DNA of 64,000 bases, from assembly GCF_014633365.1 (NCBI RefSeq), contig NW_026267104.1, forward strand, positions 124,001 through 188,000. Direction: 5' to 3'. The notes under the pieces are model-generated. The model saw only the letters and a program-made list of their open reading frames with translations. It was not told where the DNA came from and made no database searches. Both the position numbers and the translations under genes were made by a program. Every line of letters begins with the position of its first letter. Positions within the stretch are counted from its first letter, which is position 1. The stretch is from Diospyros lotus. Lineage: Eukaryota > Streptophyta > Magnoliopsida > Ericales > Ebenaceae. Shown here one piece after another: positions 48,716-61,400 of this stretch.

Positions 48716-51536
48716 TTAATTTTGAGATATCGTTGATTGAACAAACTTGACTCTTTCGTGTTTCAAGTGTTCTACTATGGACCCATGCCTGAAACTCAAG
48801 TTTTCAAAACTTTCCGAAATCCAAATTTGAACTTTCTTTAGTGTATTTAGCGTATCAAAATGTCGTCTTTCACAATTATTAGGAATCGTCAAAAGCAAAT
48901 ACGTCAATTTTGAGATATCGTTGATTGGACAAACTTGACTCTTTCTTGTTTCAAGTGTTCTACTATGGACCCTTGGCTAAAACACATGTTTTCAAAACTT
49001 CCCAAAAATCGAATTTGAACTTTCTTTAGAGTATTTAGTGTATCAAAATATCGTCTTTCACATTGATTCGGAATCGTGAAAAACAGATGAGTCAATTTTG
49101 AGATATCGTTGATTGAATAAAGTTGACTCTTTCTTGTTTCAAGTGTTCTACTATGGACCCATGGCTAAAAGTCATGTTTTCAAAACTTCCCAAAAACCAA
49201 ATTCGAACTTTCTTTAGTGTATTTAGGGTATCAAAATATCGTCTTTCACATAGATTCGAAATCGTTAAAATCAAATGAGTCAATTTTGAGATATCGTTGA
49301 TTGAACAAACTTAAATCTTTCTTGTTTCAAGTGTTCTACTATGGACCCATGGCTAAAACACATGTTTTCAAAACTTCCCAAAAATCGAATTTGAACTTTC
49401 TTTAGTGTATTTAGTGTATCAAAATATCGTCTTTCCCATAGATTCGAAATCGTCAAAAAGGAATGAGTCAATTTTGAGATATCGTTGATTGAATAAAGTT
49501 GAGTCTTTCTTGTTTCAAGTGTTCTACTATGAACCCATGGCTAAAAGTCATGTTTTCAAAACCTCCCAAAATCCAAATTTGAACTTTCTTTAGTGTATTT
49601 AGTGTATCAAAATATCGTCTTTCACATAGATTCGGAATCGTTAAAAACAAATGAGTCAATTTTGAGATAACTTTGATTGAACAACCTTGACTCTTTCTTG
49701 TTTCAATTGTTCTACTATGGACCCATGACTAAAACTCAAGTTTTCAAAACTTCCCGAAATCCAAAATTGAACTTTCTTTTGTGTATTTAGTGTATCAAAA
49801 TATCGTCTTTCACATACATTCTGAATCGTTAAAAACAAATGAGTCAATTTTGAGATAACTTTGATAGTACAAAGTTGACTCGTTCTTGTTTCAATTGTTC
49901 TACTATGGACCCTTGACTAAAACTCAAGTTTTCAAAACTTCCCGAAATCCAAATTTGAACTTTCTTTAGTGTATTTAGCGTATCAAAATGTCATCTTTCA
50001 CAATTATTAGGAATCGTCGAAAGCATATAAGTCAATTTTGAGATATCGTTGATTGAACAAACTTGAATCTTTCTTGTTTCAAGTGTTCTACTATGGACCC
50101 ATGGCTAAAACACAAGTTTTCAAAACTTCCCAAAAATCGAATTTGAACTTTTCTTTAGTGTATTTAGTGTATCAAAATATCTTGTTTCACATAGATTCGG
50201 AATCGTTAAAAACAAATGAGTCAATTTTGAGATAACTTTGATTCAACAAAGTTGACTCTTTCTTGTTTCAAGTGTTCTACTATGGACCCATGGCTAAAAG
50301 TCATGTTTTCAAAACATCCCAAAAACCGAATTTGAACTTTCTTTAGTGTATTTAGTGTATCAAAATATCGTCTTTCACATAGACTCGGAATCCTTAAAAA
50401 CAAATGAGTCAATTTTGAGATAACTTTGATTGAACAAAGTTGACTCTTTCTTGTTTCAATTGTTCTACTATGGACCCTTGACTAAAACTCAAGTTTTCAA
50501 AACTTCCCGAAATCCAAATTTGAACTTTCTTTAGTGTATTTATCGTATGAAAATGTCGTCTTTCACAATTATTAGGAATCATCGAAAGCAAATCAGTCAA
50601 TTTTGAGATATCGTTGATTGAACAAACTTGAATCTTTCTTATTTCAAGTGTTCTACTATGGACCCATGGCTAAAACACAAGTTTTCAAAACTTCCCAAAA
50701 ATCGAATTTGAACTTTCTTTAGTGTATTTAGTGTATCAAAATATCGTCTTTCACATAGATTCGGAATCGTTAAAAACAAATGAGTCAATTTTGACATAAC
50801 TTTGATTGAACAAAGTTGACTCTTTGTTGTTTCAATTGTTCTACTATGGACCCATGGATCAAACTCAAGTTTTCAAAACTTCCCGAAAGCCAAATTTGAA
50901 CTTTCTTTAGTGTTTTTAGCGTATCAAAATGTAGTCTTTCACAATTATTAGGAATATTCAAAAGCAAATAAATCAATTTTGAGATATCGTTGATTGAACA
51001 AAGTTGACTCTTTCTTGTTTCAATTGTTCTACTATGGACCCATGGCGAAAACTCAAGTTTTCAAAACTTCCCGAAAGCCAAATTTGAACTTTCTTTAGTG
51101 TATTTAGCATATAAAAATGTCGCCTTTCACAATTTCTAGGAATCTTCAAAAGCAAATAAGTCAATTTAGAGATATCGTTGATTGAACAAACTTGACTCTT
51201 TCTTGTTTCAAGAGTTCTACTACGGACCCATGGCTAAAACACATGTTTTCAAAACTTCCCAAAAATCGAATTTGAATTTTCTTTTGTGTATTTAGTGTAT
51301 CAAAATATCGTCTTTCACATAGATTCAGAATCGTCAAAAACAAATGAGACAATTTTGAGATATCGTTGATTGAATAAAGTTGAGTCTTTCTTGTTTCAAG
51401 TGTTCTACTATAGACCCATGGCTAGAAGTCATGTTTTCGAAACTTCCCAAAAACTGAATTTGAACTTTCTTTAGTGTATTTAGTGTATCAAAATATCGTC
51501 TCTCACATAGATTATGAATTGTTAAAAACAAATGAG
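48716..51536. repeat. Duplicate of the left-flank segment (37.0-39.74 kb) with empty insertion site
   Basis: Corresponds to block III sequence at offset 11711-11712. The retrotransposon target is present and unbroken at 51447-51451 (CTTC-CCAAA-AACTG). Confidence 0.85.
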
Positions 51537-54500
51537 TCAATTTTGAGATAACTGTGATTGAACAAAGTTGACTCTTTCTTGTTTCAAGTGTTCTACTATG
51601 GACCCATGGCTAAAAGTCATGTTTTCAAAACATCCCAAAAACCGAATTTGAACTTTCTTTAGTGTATTTAGTGTATCAAAATATCGTTTTTCACATAGAT
51701 TCGGAATCGTTAAAAACAAATGAGTCAATTTTGAGATAACTTTGATTGAACAAAGTTGACTCTTTCTTGTTTCAATTGTTCTACTATGGACCCTTGACTA
51801 AAACTCAAGTTTTCAAAACTTCCCGAAATCCAAATTTGAACTTTCTTTAGTGTATTTATCGTATGAAAATGTTGTCTTTCACAATTATTAGGAATTGTCG
51901 AAAGCAAATCAGTCAATTTTGAGATATCGTTGATTGAACAAACTTGAATCTTTCTTGTTTCAAGTGTTCTACTATGGGCCCATGGCTAAAACACATGTTT
52001 TCAAAACTTCCCAAAAATCGAATTTGAACTTTCTTTAGTGTATTTAGTGTATCAAAATATCGTCTTTCACATAGATTCGGAATCGTTAAAAACAAATGAA
52101 TCAATTTTGACATAACTTTGATTGAACAAAGTTGACTCTTTGTTGTTTCAATTGTTCTACTATGGACCCATGGATCAAACTCAAGTTTTCAAAACTTCCC
52201 GAAAGCCAAATTTGAACTTTCTTTAGTATTTTTAGCGTATCAAAATGTAGTCTTTCACAATTATTAGGAATATTCAAAAGCAAATAAATCAATTTTGAGA
52301 TATCGTTGATTGAACAAAGTTGACTCTTTCTTGTTTCAATTGTTCTACTATGGACCCATGGCGAAAACTCAAGTTTTCAAAACTTCCCGAAAGCCAAATT
52401 TGAACTTTCTTTAGTGTATTTAGCATATAAAAAATTCGACTTTCACAATTACTAGGAATCTTCAAAAGCAAATAAGTCAATTTTGAGATATCGTTGATTG
52501 AACAAACTTGACTCTTTCTTGTTTCAAGAGTTCTACTACGGACCCATGGCTAAAACACATGTTTTCAAAACTTCCCAAAAATCGAATTTGAATTTTCTTT
52601 TGTGTATTTAGTGTATCAAAATATCGTCTTTCACATAGATTCAGAATCGTCAAAAACAAATGAGACAATTTTGAGATATCGTTGATTGAATAAAGTTGAG
52701 TCTTTCTTGTTTCAAGTGTTCTACTATGGACCCATGGCTAGAAGTCATGTTTTCGAAACTTCCCAAAAACTGAATTTGAACTTTCTTTAGTGTATCAAAA
52801 TATCGTCTTTCACATAGATTCGGAATCGTTAAAAACAAATGAGTCAATTTTGAGATAACTTTGATTGAACAAAGTTGACACTTTCTTGTTTCAATTGTTC
52901 TACTATGGACCCATGAGTAAAACTCAAGTTTTAAAAACTTCCCGAAATCCAAATTTGAACTTTCTTTTATGTATTTAGCGTATCCAAATGTCGTCTTTCA
53001 CAATTATTAGGAATCGTCAAAAGCAAAAAAGTTAATTTTGAGATATCGTTGATTGAACAAACTTGACTCTTTCGTGTTTCAAGTGTTCTACTATGGACCC
53101 ATGCCTGAAACTCAAGTTTTCAAAACTTTCCGAAATCCAAATTTGAACTTTCTTTAGTGTATTTAGCGTATCAAAATGTCGTCTTCCACAATTATGAGGA
53201 ATTCTCTAAAGCAAATACGTCAATTTTGAGATATCGTTGATTGAACAAAGTTGACTCTTTCTTGTTTCAAGTGTTCTACTATGGACCCATGGCTAAAAGT
53301 CATGTTTTCAAAACTTCCAAAAAATAGAATTTGAGATTTCTTTAGTGTATTTAGTTTATCAAAATATCGTCTTTCACATAGATTCAGAATCCTTAAAAAC
53401 AAATGAGTCAATTTTGAGATAACTTTGATTGAACAAAGTTGACTCTTTCTTGTTTCAATTGTTCTACTTTGGACCCATGACTAAAACTCATGTTTCCAAA
53501 ACTTCCCGAAATCCAAATTTGAACTGCCTTTAGTGGATTTATCGTATCAAAATGTCATCTTTCCCAGTTATTAGGAATCATCAAAAGCAAATAAGTTAAT
53601 TTTGAGATATCGTTGATTGAACAAACTTGAGTCTTTCTTGTTTCAAGTGTTCTACTATGGACCCATGCCTGAAACTCAAGTTTTCAAAACTTTCCGAAAT
53701 CCAAATTTGAACTTTCTCTAGTGTATTTAACGTATCAAAATGTCGTCTTTCAAAATTATTAGGAATCGTCAAAAGCAAATAAGTCAATTTTCAGATATCG
53801 TTGATTGAACAAACTTGGATCTTTCTTGTTTCAAGTGTTCTACTATGGACCCATGGCTAAAACACATGTTTTCAAGACTTCCCAAAAATCGAATTTGAAC
53901 TTTCTTTAGTGTATTTAGTGTATCAAAATATCGTCTTTCACATAGATTCAGAATCGTTAAAAACAAATGAGTCAATTTTGATATAACTTTGATTGAACAA
54001 AGTTGACTCTTTCTTGTTTCAATTGTTCTACTATGGACCCATGGCTAAAACTCATGTTTTCAAAACTTCCTAAAAATCGAATTTGAATTTTCTTTTGTGT
54101 ATTTAGTGTATCAAAATATCGTCTTTCACATAGATTCAGAATCGTCAAAAACAAATGAGACAATTTTGAGATATCGTTGATTGAATAAAGTTGAGTCTTT
54201 CTTGTTTCAAGTGTTCTACTATGGACCCATGGCTAGAAGTCATGTTTTCGAAACTTCCCAAAAACTGAATTTGAACTTTCTTTAGTGTATCAAAATATCG
54301 TCTTTCACATAGATTCGGAATCGTTAAAAACAAATGAGTCAATTTTGAGATAACTTTGATTGAACAAAGTTGACTCTTTCTTGTTTCAATTGTTCTACTA
54401 TGGACCCATGAGTAAAACTCAAGTTTTAAAAACTTCCCGAAATCCAAATTTGAACTTTCTTTTATGTATTTAGCGTATCCAAATGTCGTCTTTCACAATT

Positions 54501-57500
54501 ATTAGGAATCGTCAAAAGCAAATAAGTTAATTTTGAGATATCGTTGATTGAACAAACTTGACTCTTTCGTGTTTCAAGTGTTCTACTATGGACCCATGCC
54601 TGAAACTCAAGTTTTCAAAACTTTCCGAAATCCAAATTTGAACTTTCTTTAGTGCATTTAGCGTATCAAAATGTCGTCTTCCACAATTATTAGGAATTCT
54701 CTAAAGCAAATACGTCAATTTTGAGATATCGTTGATTGAACAAACTTGACTCTTTCTTGTTTCAAGTGTTCTACTATGGACCCATGGCTAAAAGTCATGT
54801 TTTCAAAACTTCCCAAAAATCGAATTTGAATTTTCTTTTGTGTATTTAGTGTATCAAAATATCGTCTTTCACATAGATTCAGAATCGTCAAAAACAAATG
54901 AGACAATTTTGAGATATCGTTGATTGAATAAAGTTGAGTCTTTCTTGTTTCAAGTGTTCTACTATGGACCCATGGCTAGAAGTCATGTTTTCGAAACTTC
55001 CCAAAAACTGAATTTGAACTTTCTTTAGTGTATTTAGTGTATCAAAATATCGTCTCTCACATAGATTCTGAATTGTTAAAAACAAATGAGTCAATTTTGA
55101 GATAACTGTGATTGAACAAAGTTGACTCTTTCTTGTTTCAAATGTTCTACTATGGACCCATGACTAAAACTCAAGTTTTCAAAAATTCTCGAAATCCAAA
55201 TTTGAACTTTTTTGCTGTAATTAGTGTATCAAAATATCGTCTTTCACATGCATTCGGAATCGTTAAAAACAAATGAGTCAATTTTGAGATAACTTTGATT
55301 GAACAAAGTTGACTCTTTCTTGTTTCAATTGTTCTACTATGGACCCATGACTAAAACTCAATTTTCAAAACTTCTCGAAATCCAAAATTGAACTTTCTTT
55401 AGTGTATTTAGTGTATCAAAATATCGTCTTTCACATACATTCAGAATCGTTAAAAACAAATGAGTCAATTTTGAGATAAGTTTGATTGAACAAAGTTGAC
55501 TCTTTCTTGTTTCAATTGTTCTACTATGGACCCTTGACTAAAACTCAACTTTTCAAAACTTCCCGAAATCCAAATTTGAACTTTCTTTAGTGTATTTATT
55601 GTATCAAAACGTCGTCTTTCAAAATTATTAGGAATCGTCGAAAGCAAATAAGTCAATTTTGAGATATCGTTGATTGAACAAACTTGAATCTTTCTTGTTT
55701 CAAGTGTTCTACTATGGACCCATGGCTAAAACACATGTTTTCAAAACATCCCAAAAATCGAATTTGAACTTTCTTTAGTGTATTTAGTGTATCAAAATAT
55801 CGTCTTTCACAAAGATTCGGAATCGTTAAAAACAAATGAGTTAATTTTGACATATCTTTGATTGAACAAAGTTGACTCTTTGTTGTTTCAATTGTTCTAC
55901 TATGGACCCATGGCTAAAACTCAAGTTTTCAAAACTTCTCGAAAGCCAAATTTGAACTTTCTAAAGTGTTTTTAGCGTATCAAAATGTCGTCTTTCACAA
56001 TTATTAGGAATCTTCAAAAGCAAATAAATCAATTTTGAGATATCGTTGATTGAACAAACTTGACTCTTTCTTGTTTCAAGTGTTCTACTATGGACCCATG
56101 GCTAAAAGTCATGTTTTCAAATCTTCCCAAAAATCGAATTTGAACTTTCTTTAGTGTATTTAGTGTATCAAAATATCGTCTTTCCCATAGATTCGAAATC
56201 GTCAAAAAGGAATGAGTCAATTTTGAGATATCGTTGATTGAATAAAGTTGAGTCTTTCTTGTTTCAAGTGTTCTACTATGAACCCATGGCTAAAAGTCAT
56301 GTTTTCAAAACCTCCCAAAATCCAAATTTGAACTTTCTTTAGTGTATTTAGTGTATCAAAATATCGTCTTTCACATAGATTCGGAATCGTTAAAAACAAA
56401 TGAGTCAATTTTGAGATAACTTTGATTGAACAACGTTGACTCTTTCTTGTTTCAATTGTTCTACTATGGACCCATGACTAAAACTCAAGTTTTCAAAACT
56501 TCCCGAAATCCAAAATTGAACTTTCTTTTGTGTATTTAGTGTATCAAAATATCGTCTTTCACATACATTCAGAATCGTTAAAAACAAATGAGTCAATTTT
56601 GAGATAACTTTGATTGTACAAAGTTGACTCTTTCTTGTTTCAATTGTTCTACTATGGACCCTTGACTAAAACTCAAGTTTTCAAAACTTCCCGAAATCCA
56701 AATTTGAACTTTCTTTAGTGTATTTAGCGTATCAAAATGTCATCTTTCACAATTATTAGGAATCGTCGAAAGCAAATAAGTCAATTTTGAGATATCGTTG
56801 ATTGAACAAACTTGAATCTTTCTTGTTTCAAGTGTTCTACTATGGACCCATGGCTAAAACACAAGTTTTCAAAACTTCCCAAAAATGGAATTTGAACTTT
56901 CTTTAGTGTATTTAGTGTATCAAAATATCTTGTTTCACATAGATTCGGAATCGTTAAAAACAAATGAGTTAATTTTGACATATCTTTGATTGAACAAAGT
57001 TGACTCTTTGTTGTTTCAATTGTTCTACTATGGACCCATGGCTAAAACTCAAGTTTTCAAAACTTCTCGAAAGCCAAATTTGAACTTTCAAAAGTGTTTT
57101 TAGCGTATCAAAATGTCGTCTTTCACAATTTTTAGGAATCTTCAAAAGCAAATAAATCAATTTTGAGATATCGTTGATTGAACAAACTTGACTCTTTCTT
57201 GTTTCAAGTGTTCTACTATGGACCCATGGCTAAAAGTCATGTTTTCAAATCTTCCCAAAAATCGAATTTGAACTTTCTTTAGTGTATTTAGTGTATCAAA
57301 ATATCGTCTTTCACAACGATTCGGAATCGTTAAAAACAAATGAGTTAATTTTGACATATCTTTGATTGAACAAAGTTGACTCTTTGTTGTTTCAATTGTT
57401 CTACTATGGACCCATGGCTAAAACTCAAGTTTTCAAAACTTCTCGAAAGCCAAATTTGAACTTTCTAAAGTGTTTTTAGCGTATCAAAATGTCGTCTTTC

Positions 57501-58472
57501 ACAATTATTAGGAATCTTCAAAAGCAAATAAATCAATTTTGAGATATCGTTGATTGAACAAACTTGACTCTTTCTTGTTTCAAGTGTTCTACTATGGACC
57601 CATGGCTAAAAGTCATGTTTACAAATCTTCCCAAAAATCGAATTTGAACTTTCTTTAGTGTATTTAGTGTATCAAAATATCATCTTTCACATAGATTCGG
57701 AATCGTTAAAAACAAATGAGTCAATTTTGAGATAACTTTGATTGAACAACGTTGACTCTTTCTTGTTTCAATTGTTCTACTATGGACCCATGACTAAAAC
57801 TCAAGTTTTCAAAACTTCCAGAAATTTAAAATTGAACTTTCTTTTGTGTATTTAGTGTATCAAAATATCGTCTTTCACATACATTCAGAATCGTTAAAAA
57901 CAAATGAGTCAATTTTGAGATAACTTTGATTGAACAAAGTTGACTCTTTCTTGTTTCAATTGTTCTACTATGGACCCTTGACTAAAACTCAAGTTTTCAA
58001 AACTTCCCGAAATCCAAATTTGAACTTTCTTTAGTGTATTTATCGTATGAAAATGTTGTCTTTCACAATTATTAGGAATCGTCGAAAGCAAATAAGTCAA
58101 TTTTGAGATATCGTTGATTGAACAAACTTGAATCTTTCTTGTTTCAAGTGTTCTACTATGGACCCATGGCTAAAACACAAGTTTTCAAAACTTGCCAAAA
58201 ATCGAATTTGAACTTTCTTTAGTGTATTTAGTGTATCAAAATATCTTGTTTCACATAGATTCGGAATCGTTAAAAACAAATGAGTCAATTTTGAGATAAC
58301 TTTGATTGAACAAAGTTGACTCTTTCTTGTTTCAAGTGTTCTACTATGGACCCATGGCTAAAACACATGTTTTCAAAACTTCCCAAAAATCGAATTTGAA
58401 CTTTCTTTAGTGTATTTAGTGTATCAAAATATCTTGTTTCACATAGATTCGGAATCGTTAAAAACAAATGAG
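51537..58472. repeat. 6936-bp tandem duplication, copy 1
   Basis: Every monomer from about 51537 recurs 6936 bp downstream, for example 51725/58661, 52289/59225, 53220/60156, 54715/61651, 55465/62401 and 56781/63717. Only scattered substitutions are seen. The unit is about 37 monomers. Copy 1 also has about seven monomers near 57.1-58.4 kb whose counterparts lie outside the window. Confidence 0.9.
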
Positions 58473-61400
58473 TCAATTTTGAGATAACTTTGATTGAACA
58501 AAGTTGACTCTTTCTTGTTTCAAGTGTTCTACTATGGACCCATGGCTAAAAGTCATGTTTTCAAAACATCCCAAAAACCGAATTTGAACTTTCTTTAGTG
58601 TATTTAGTGTATCAAAATATCGTTTTTCACATAGATTCGGAATCGTTAAAAACAAATTAGTCAATTTTGAGATAACTTTGATTGAACAAAGTTGACTCTT
58701 TCTTGTTTCAATTGTTCTACTATGGACCCTTGACTAAAACTCAAGTTTTCAAAACTTCCCGAAATCCAAATTTGAACTTTCTTTAGTGTATTTATCGTAT
58801 GAAAATGTTGTCTTTCACAATTATTAGGAATCGTCGAAAGCAAATCAGTCAATTTTGAGATATCGTTGATTGAACAAACTTGAATCTTTCTTGTTTCAAG
58901 TGTTCTACTATGGGCCCATGGCTAAAACACATGTTTTCAAAACTTCCCAAAAATCGAATTTGAACTTTCTTTAGTGTATTTAGTGTATCAAAATATCGTC
59001 TTTCACATAGATTCAGAATCGTTAAAAACAAATGAATCAATTTTGACATAACTTTGATTGAACAAAGTTGACTCTTTGTTGTTTCAATTGTTCTACTATG
59101 GACCCATGGATCAAACTCAAGTTTTCAAAACTTCCCGAAAGCCAAATTTGAACTTTCTTTAGTGTTTTTAGCGTATCAAAATGTAGTCTTTCACAATTAT
59201 TAGGAATATTCAAAAGCAAATAAATCAATTTTGAGATATCGTTGATTGAACAAAGTTGACTCTTTCTTGTTTCAATTGTTCTACTATGCACCCATGGCGA
59301 AAACTCAAGTTTTCAAAACTTCCCGAAAGCCAAATTTGAACTTTCTTTAGTGTATTTAGCATATAAAAAATTCGTCTTTCACAATTACTAGGAATCTTCA
59401 AAAGCAAATAAGTCAATTTTGAGATATCGTTGATTGAACAAACTTGACTCTTTCTTGTTTCAAGAGTTCTACTACGGACCCATGGCTAAAACACATGTTT
59501 TCAAAACTTCCCAAAAATCGAATTTGAATTTTCTTTTGTGTATTTAGTGTATCAAAATATCGTCTTTCACATAGATTCAGAATCGTCAAAAACAAATGAG
59601 ACAATTTTGAGATATCGTTGATTGAATAAAGTTGAGTCTTTCTTGTTTCAAGTGTTCTACTATGGACCCATGGCTAGAAGTCATGTTTTCGAAACTTCCC
59701 AAAAACTGAATTTGAACTTTCTTTAGTGTATCAAAATATCGTCTTTCACATAGATTCGGAATCGTTAAAAACAAATGAGTCAATTTTGAGATAACTTTGA
59801 TTGAACAAAGTTGACACTTTCTTGTTTCAATTGTTCTACTATGGACCCATGAGTAAAACTCAAGTTTTAAAAACTTCCCGAAATCCAAATTTGAACTTTC
59901 TTTTATGTATTTAGCGTATCCAAATGTCGTCTTTCACAATTATTAGGAATCGTCAAAAGCAAATAAGTTAATTTTGAGATATCGTTGATTGAACAAACTT
60001 GACTCTTTCGTGTTTCAAGTGTTCTACTATGGACCCATGCCTGAAACTCAAGTTTTCAAAACTTTCCGAAATCCAAATTTGAACTTTCTTTAGTGTATTT
60101 AGCGTATCAAAATGTCGTCTTCCACAATTATGAGGAATTCTCTAAAGCAAATACGTCAATTTTGAGATATCGTTGATTGAACAAAGTTGACTCTTTTTTG
60201 TTTCAAGTGTTCTACTATGGACCCATGGCTAAAAGTCATGTTTTCAAAACTTCCAAAAAATAGAATTTGAGATTTCTTTAGTGTATTTAGTTTATCAAAA
60301 TATCGTCTTTCACATAGATTCAGAATCCTTAAAAACAAATGAGTCAATTTTGAGATAACTTTGATTGAACAAAGTTGACTCTTTCTTGTTTCAATTGTTC
60401 TACTTTGGACCCATGACTAAAACTCATGTTTCCAAAACTTCCCGAAATCCAAATTTGAACTGCCTTTAGTGGATTTATCGTATCAAAATGTCATCTTTCC
60501 CAGTTATTAGGAATCGTCAAAAGCAAATAAGTTAATTTTGAGATATCGTTGATTGAACAAACTTGAGTCTTTCTTGTTTCAAGTGTTCTACTATGGACCC
60601 ATGCCTGAAACTCAAGTTTTCAAAACTTTCCGAAATCCAAATTTGAACTTTCTCTAGTGTATTTAACGTATCAAAATGTCGTCTTTCAAAATTATTAGGA
60701 ATCGTCAAAAGCAAATAAGTCAATTTTCAGATATCGTTGATTGAACAAACTTGGATCTTTCTTGTTTCAAGTGTTCTACTATGGACCCATGGCTAAAACA
60801 CATGTTTTCAAGACTTCCCAAAAATCGAATTTGAACTTTCTTTAGTGTATTTAGTGTATCAAAATATCGTCTTTCACATAGATTCAGAATCGTTAAAAAC
60901 AAATGAGTCAATTTTGATATAACTTTGATTGAACAAAGTTGACTCTTTCTTGTTTCAATTGTTCTACTATGGACCCATGGCTAAAACTCATGTTTTCAAA
61001 ACTTCCTAAAAATCGAATTTGAATTTTCTTTTGTGTATTTAGTGTATCAAAATATCGTCTTTCACATAGATTCAGAATCGTCAAAAACAAATGAGACAAT
61101 TTTGAGATATCGTTGATTGAATAAAGTTGAGTCTTTCTTGTTTCAAGTGTTCTACTATGGACCCATGGCTAGAAGTCATGTTTTCGAAACTTCCCAAAAA
61201 CTGAATTTGAACTTTCTTTAGTGTATCAAAATATCGTCTTTCACATAGATTCGGAATCGTTAAAAACAAATGAGTCAATTTTGAGATAACTTTGATTGAA
61301 CAAAGTTGACTCTTTCTTGTTTCAATTGTTCTACTATGGACCCATGAGTAAAACTCAAGTTTTAAAAACTTCCCGAAATCCAAATTTGAACTTTCTTTTA

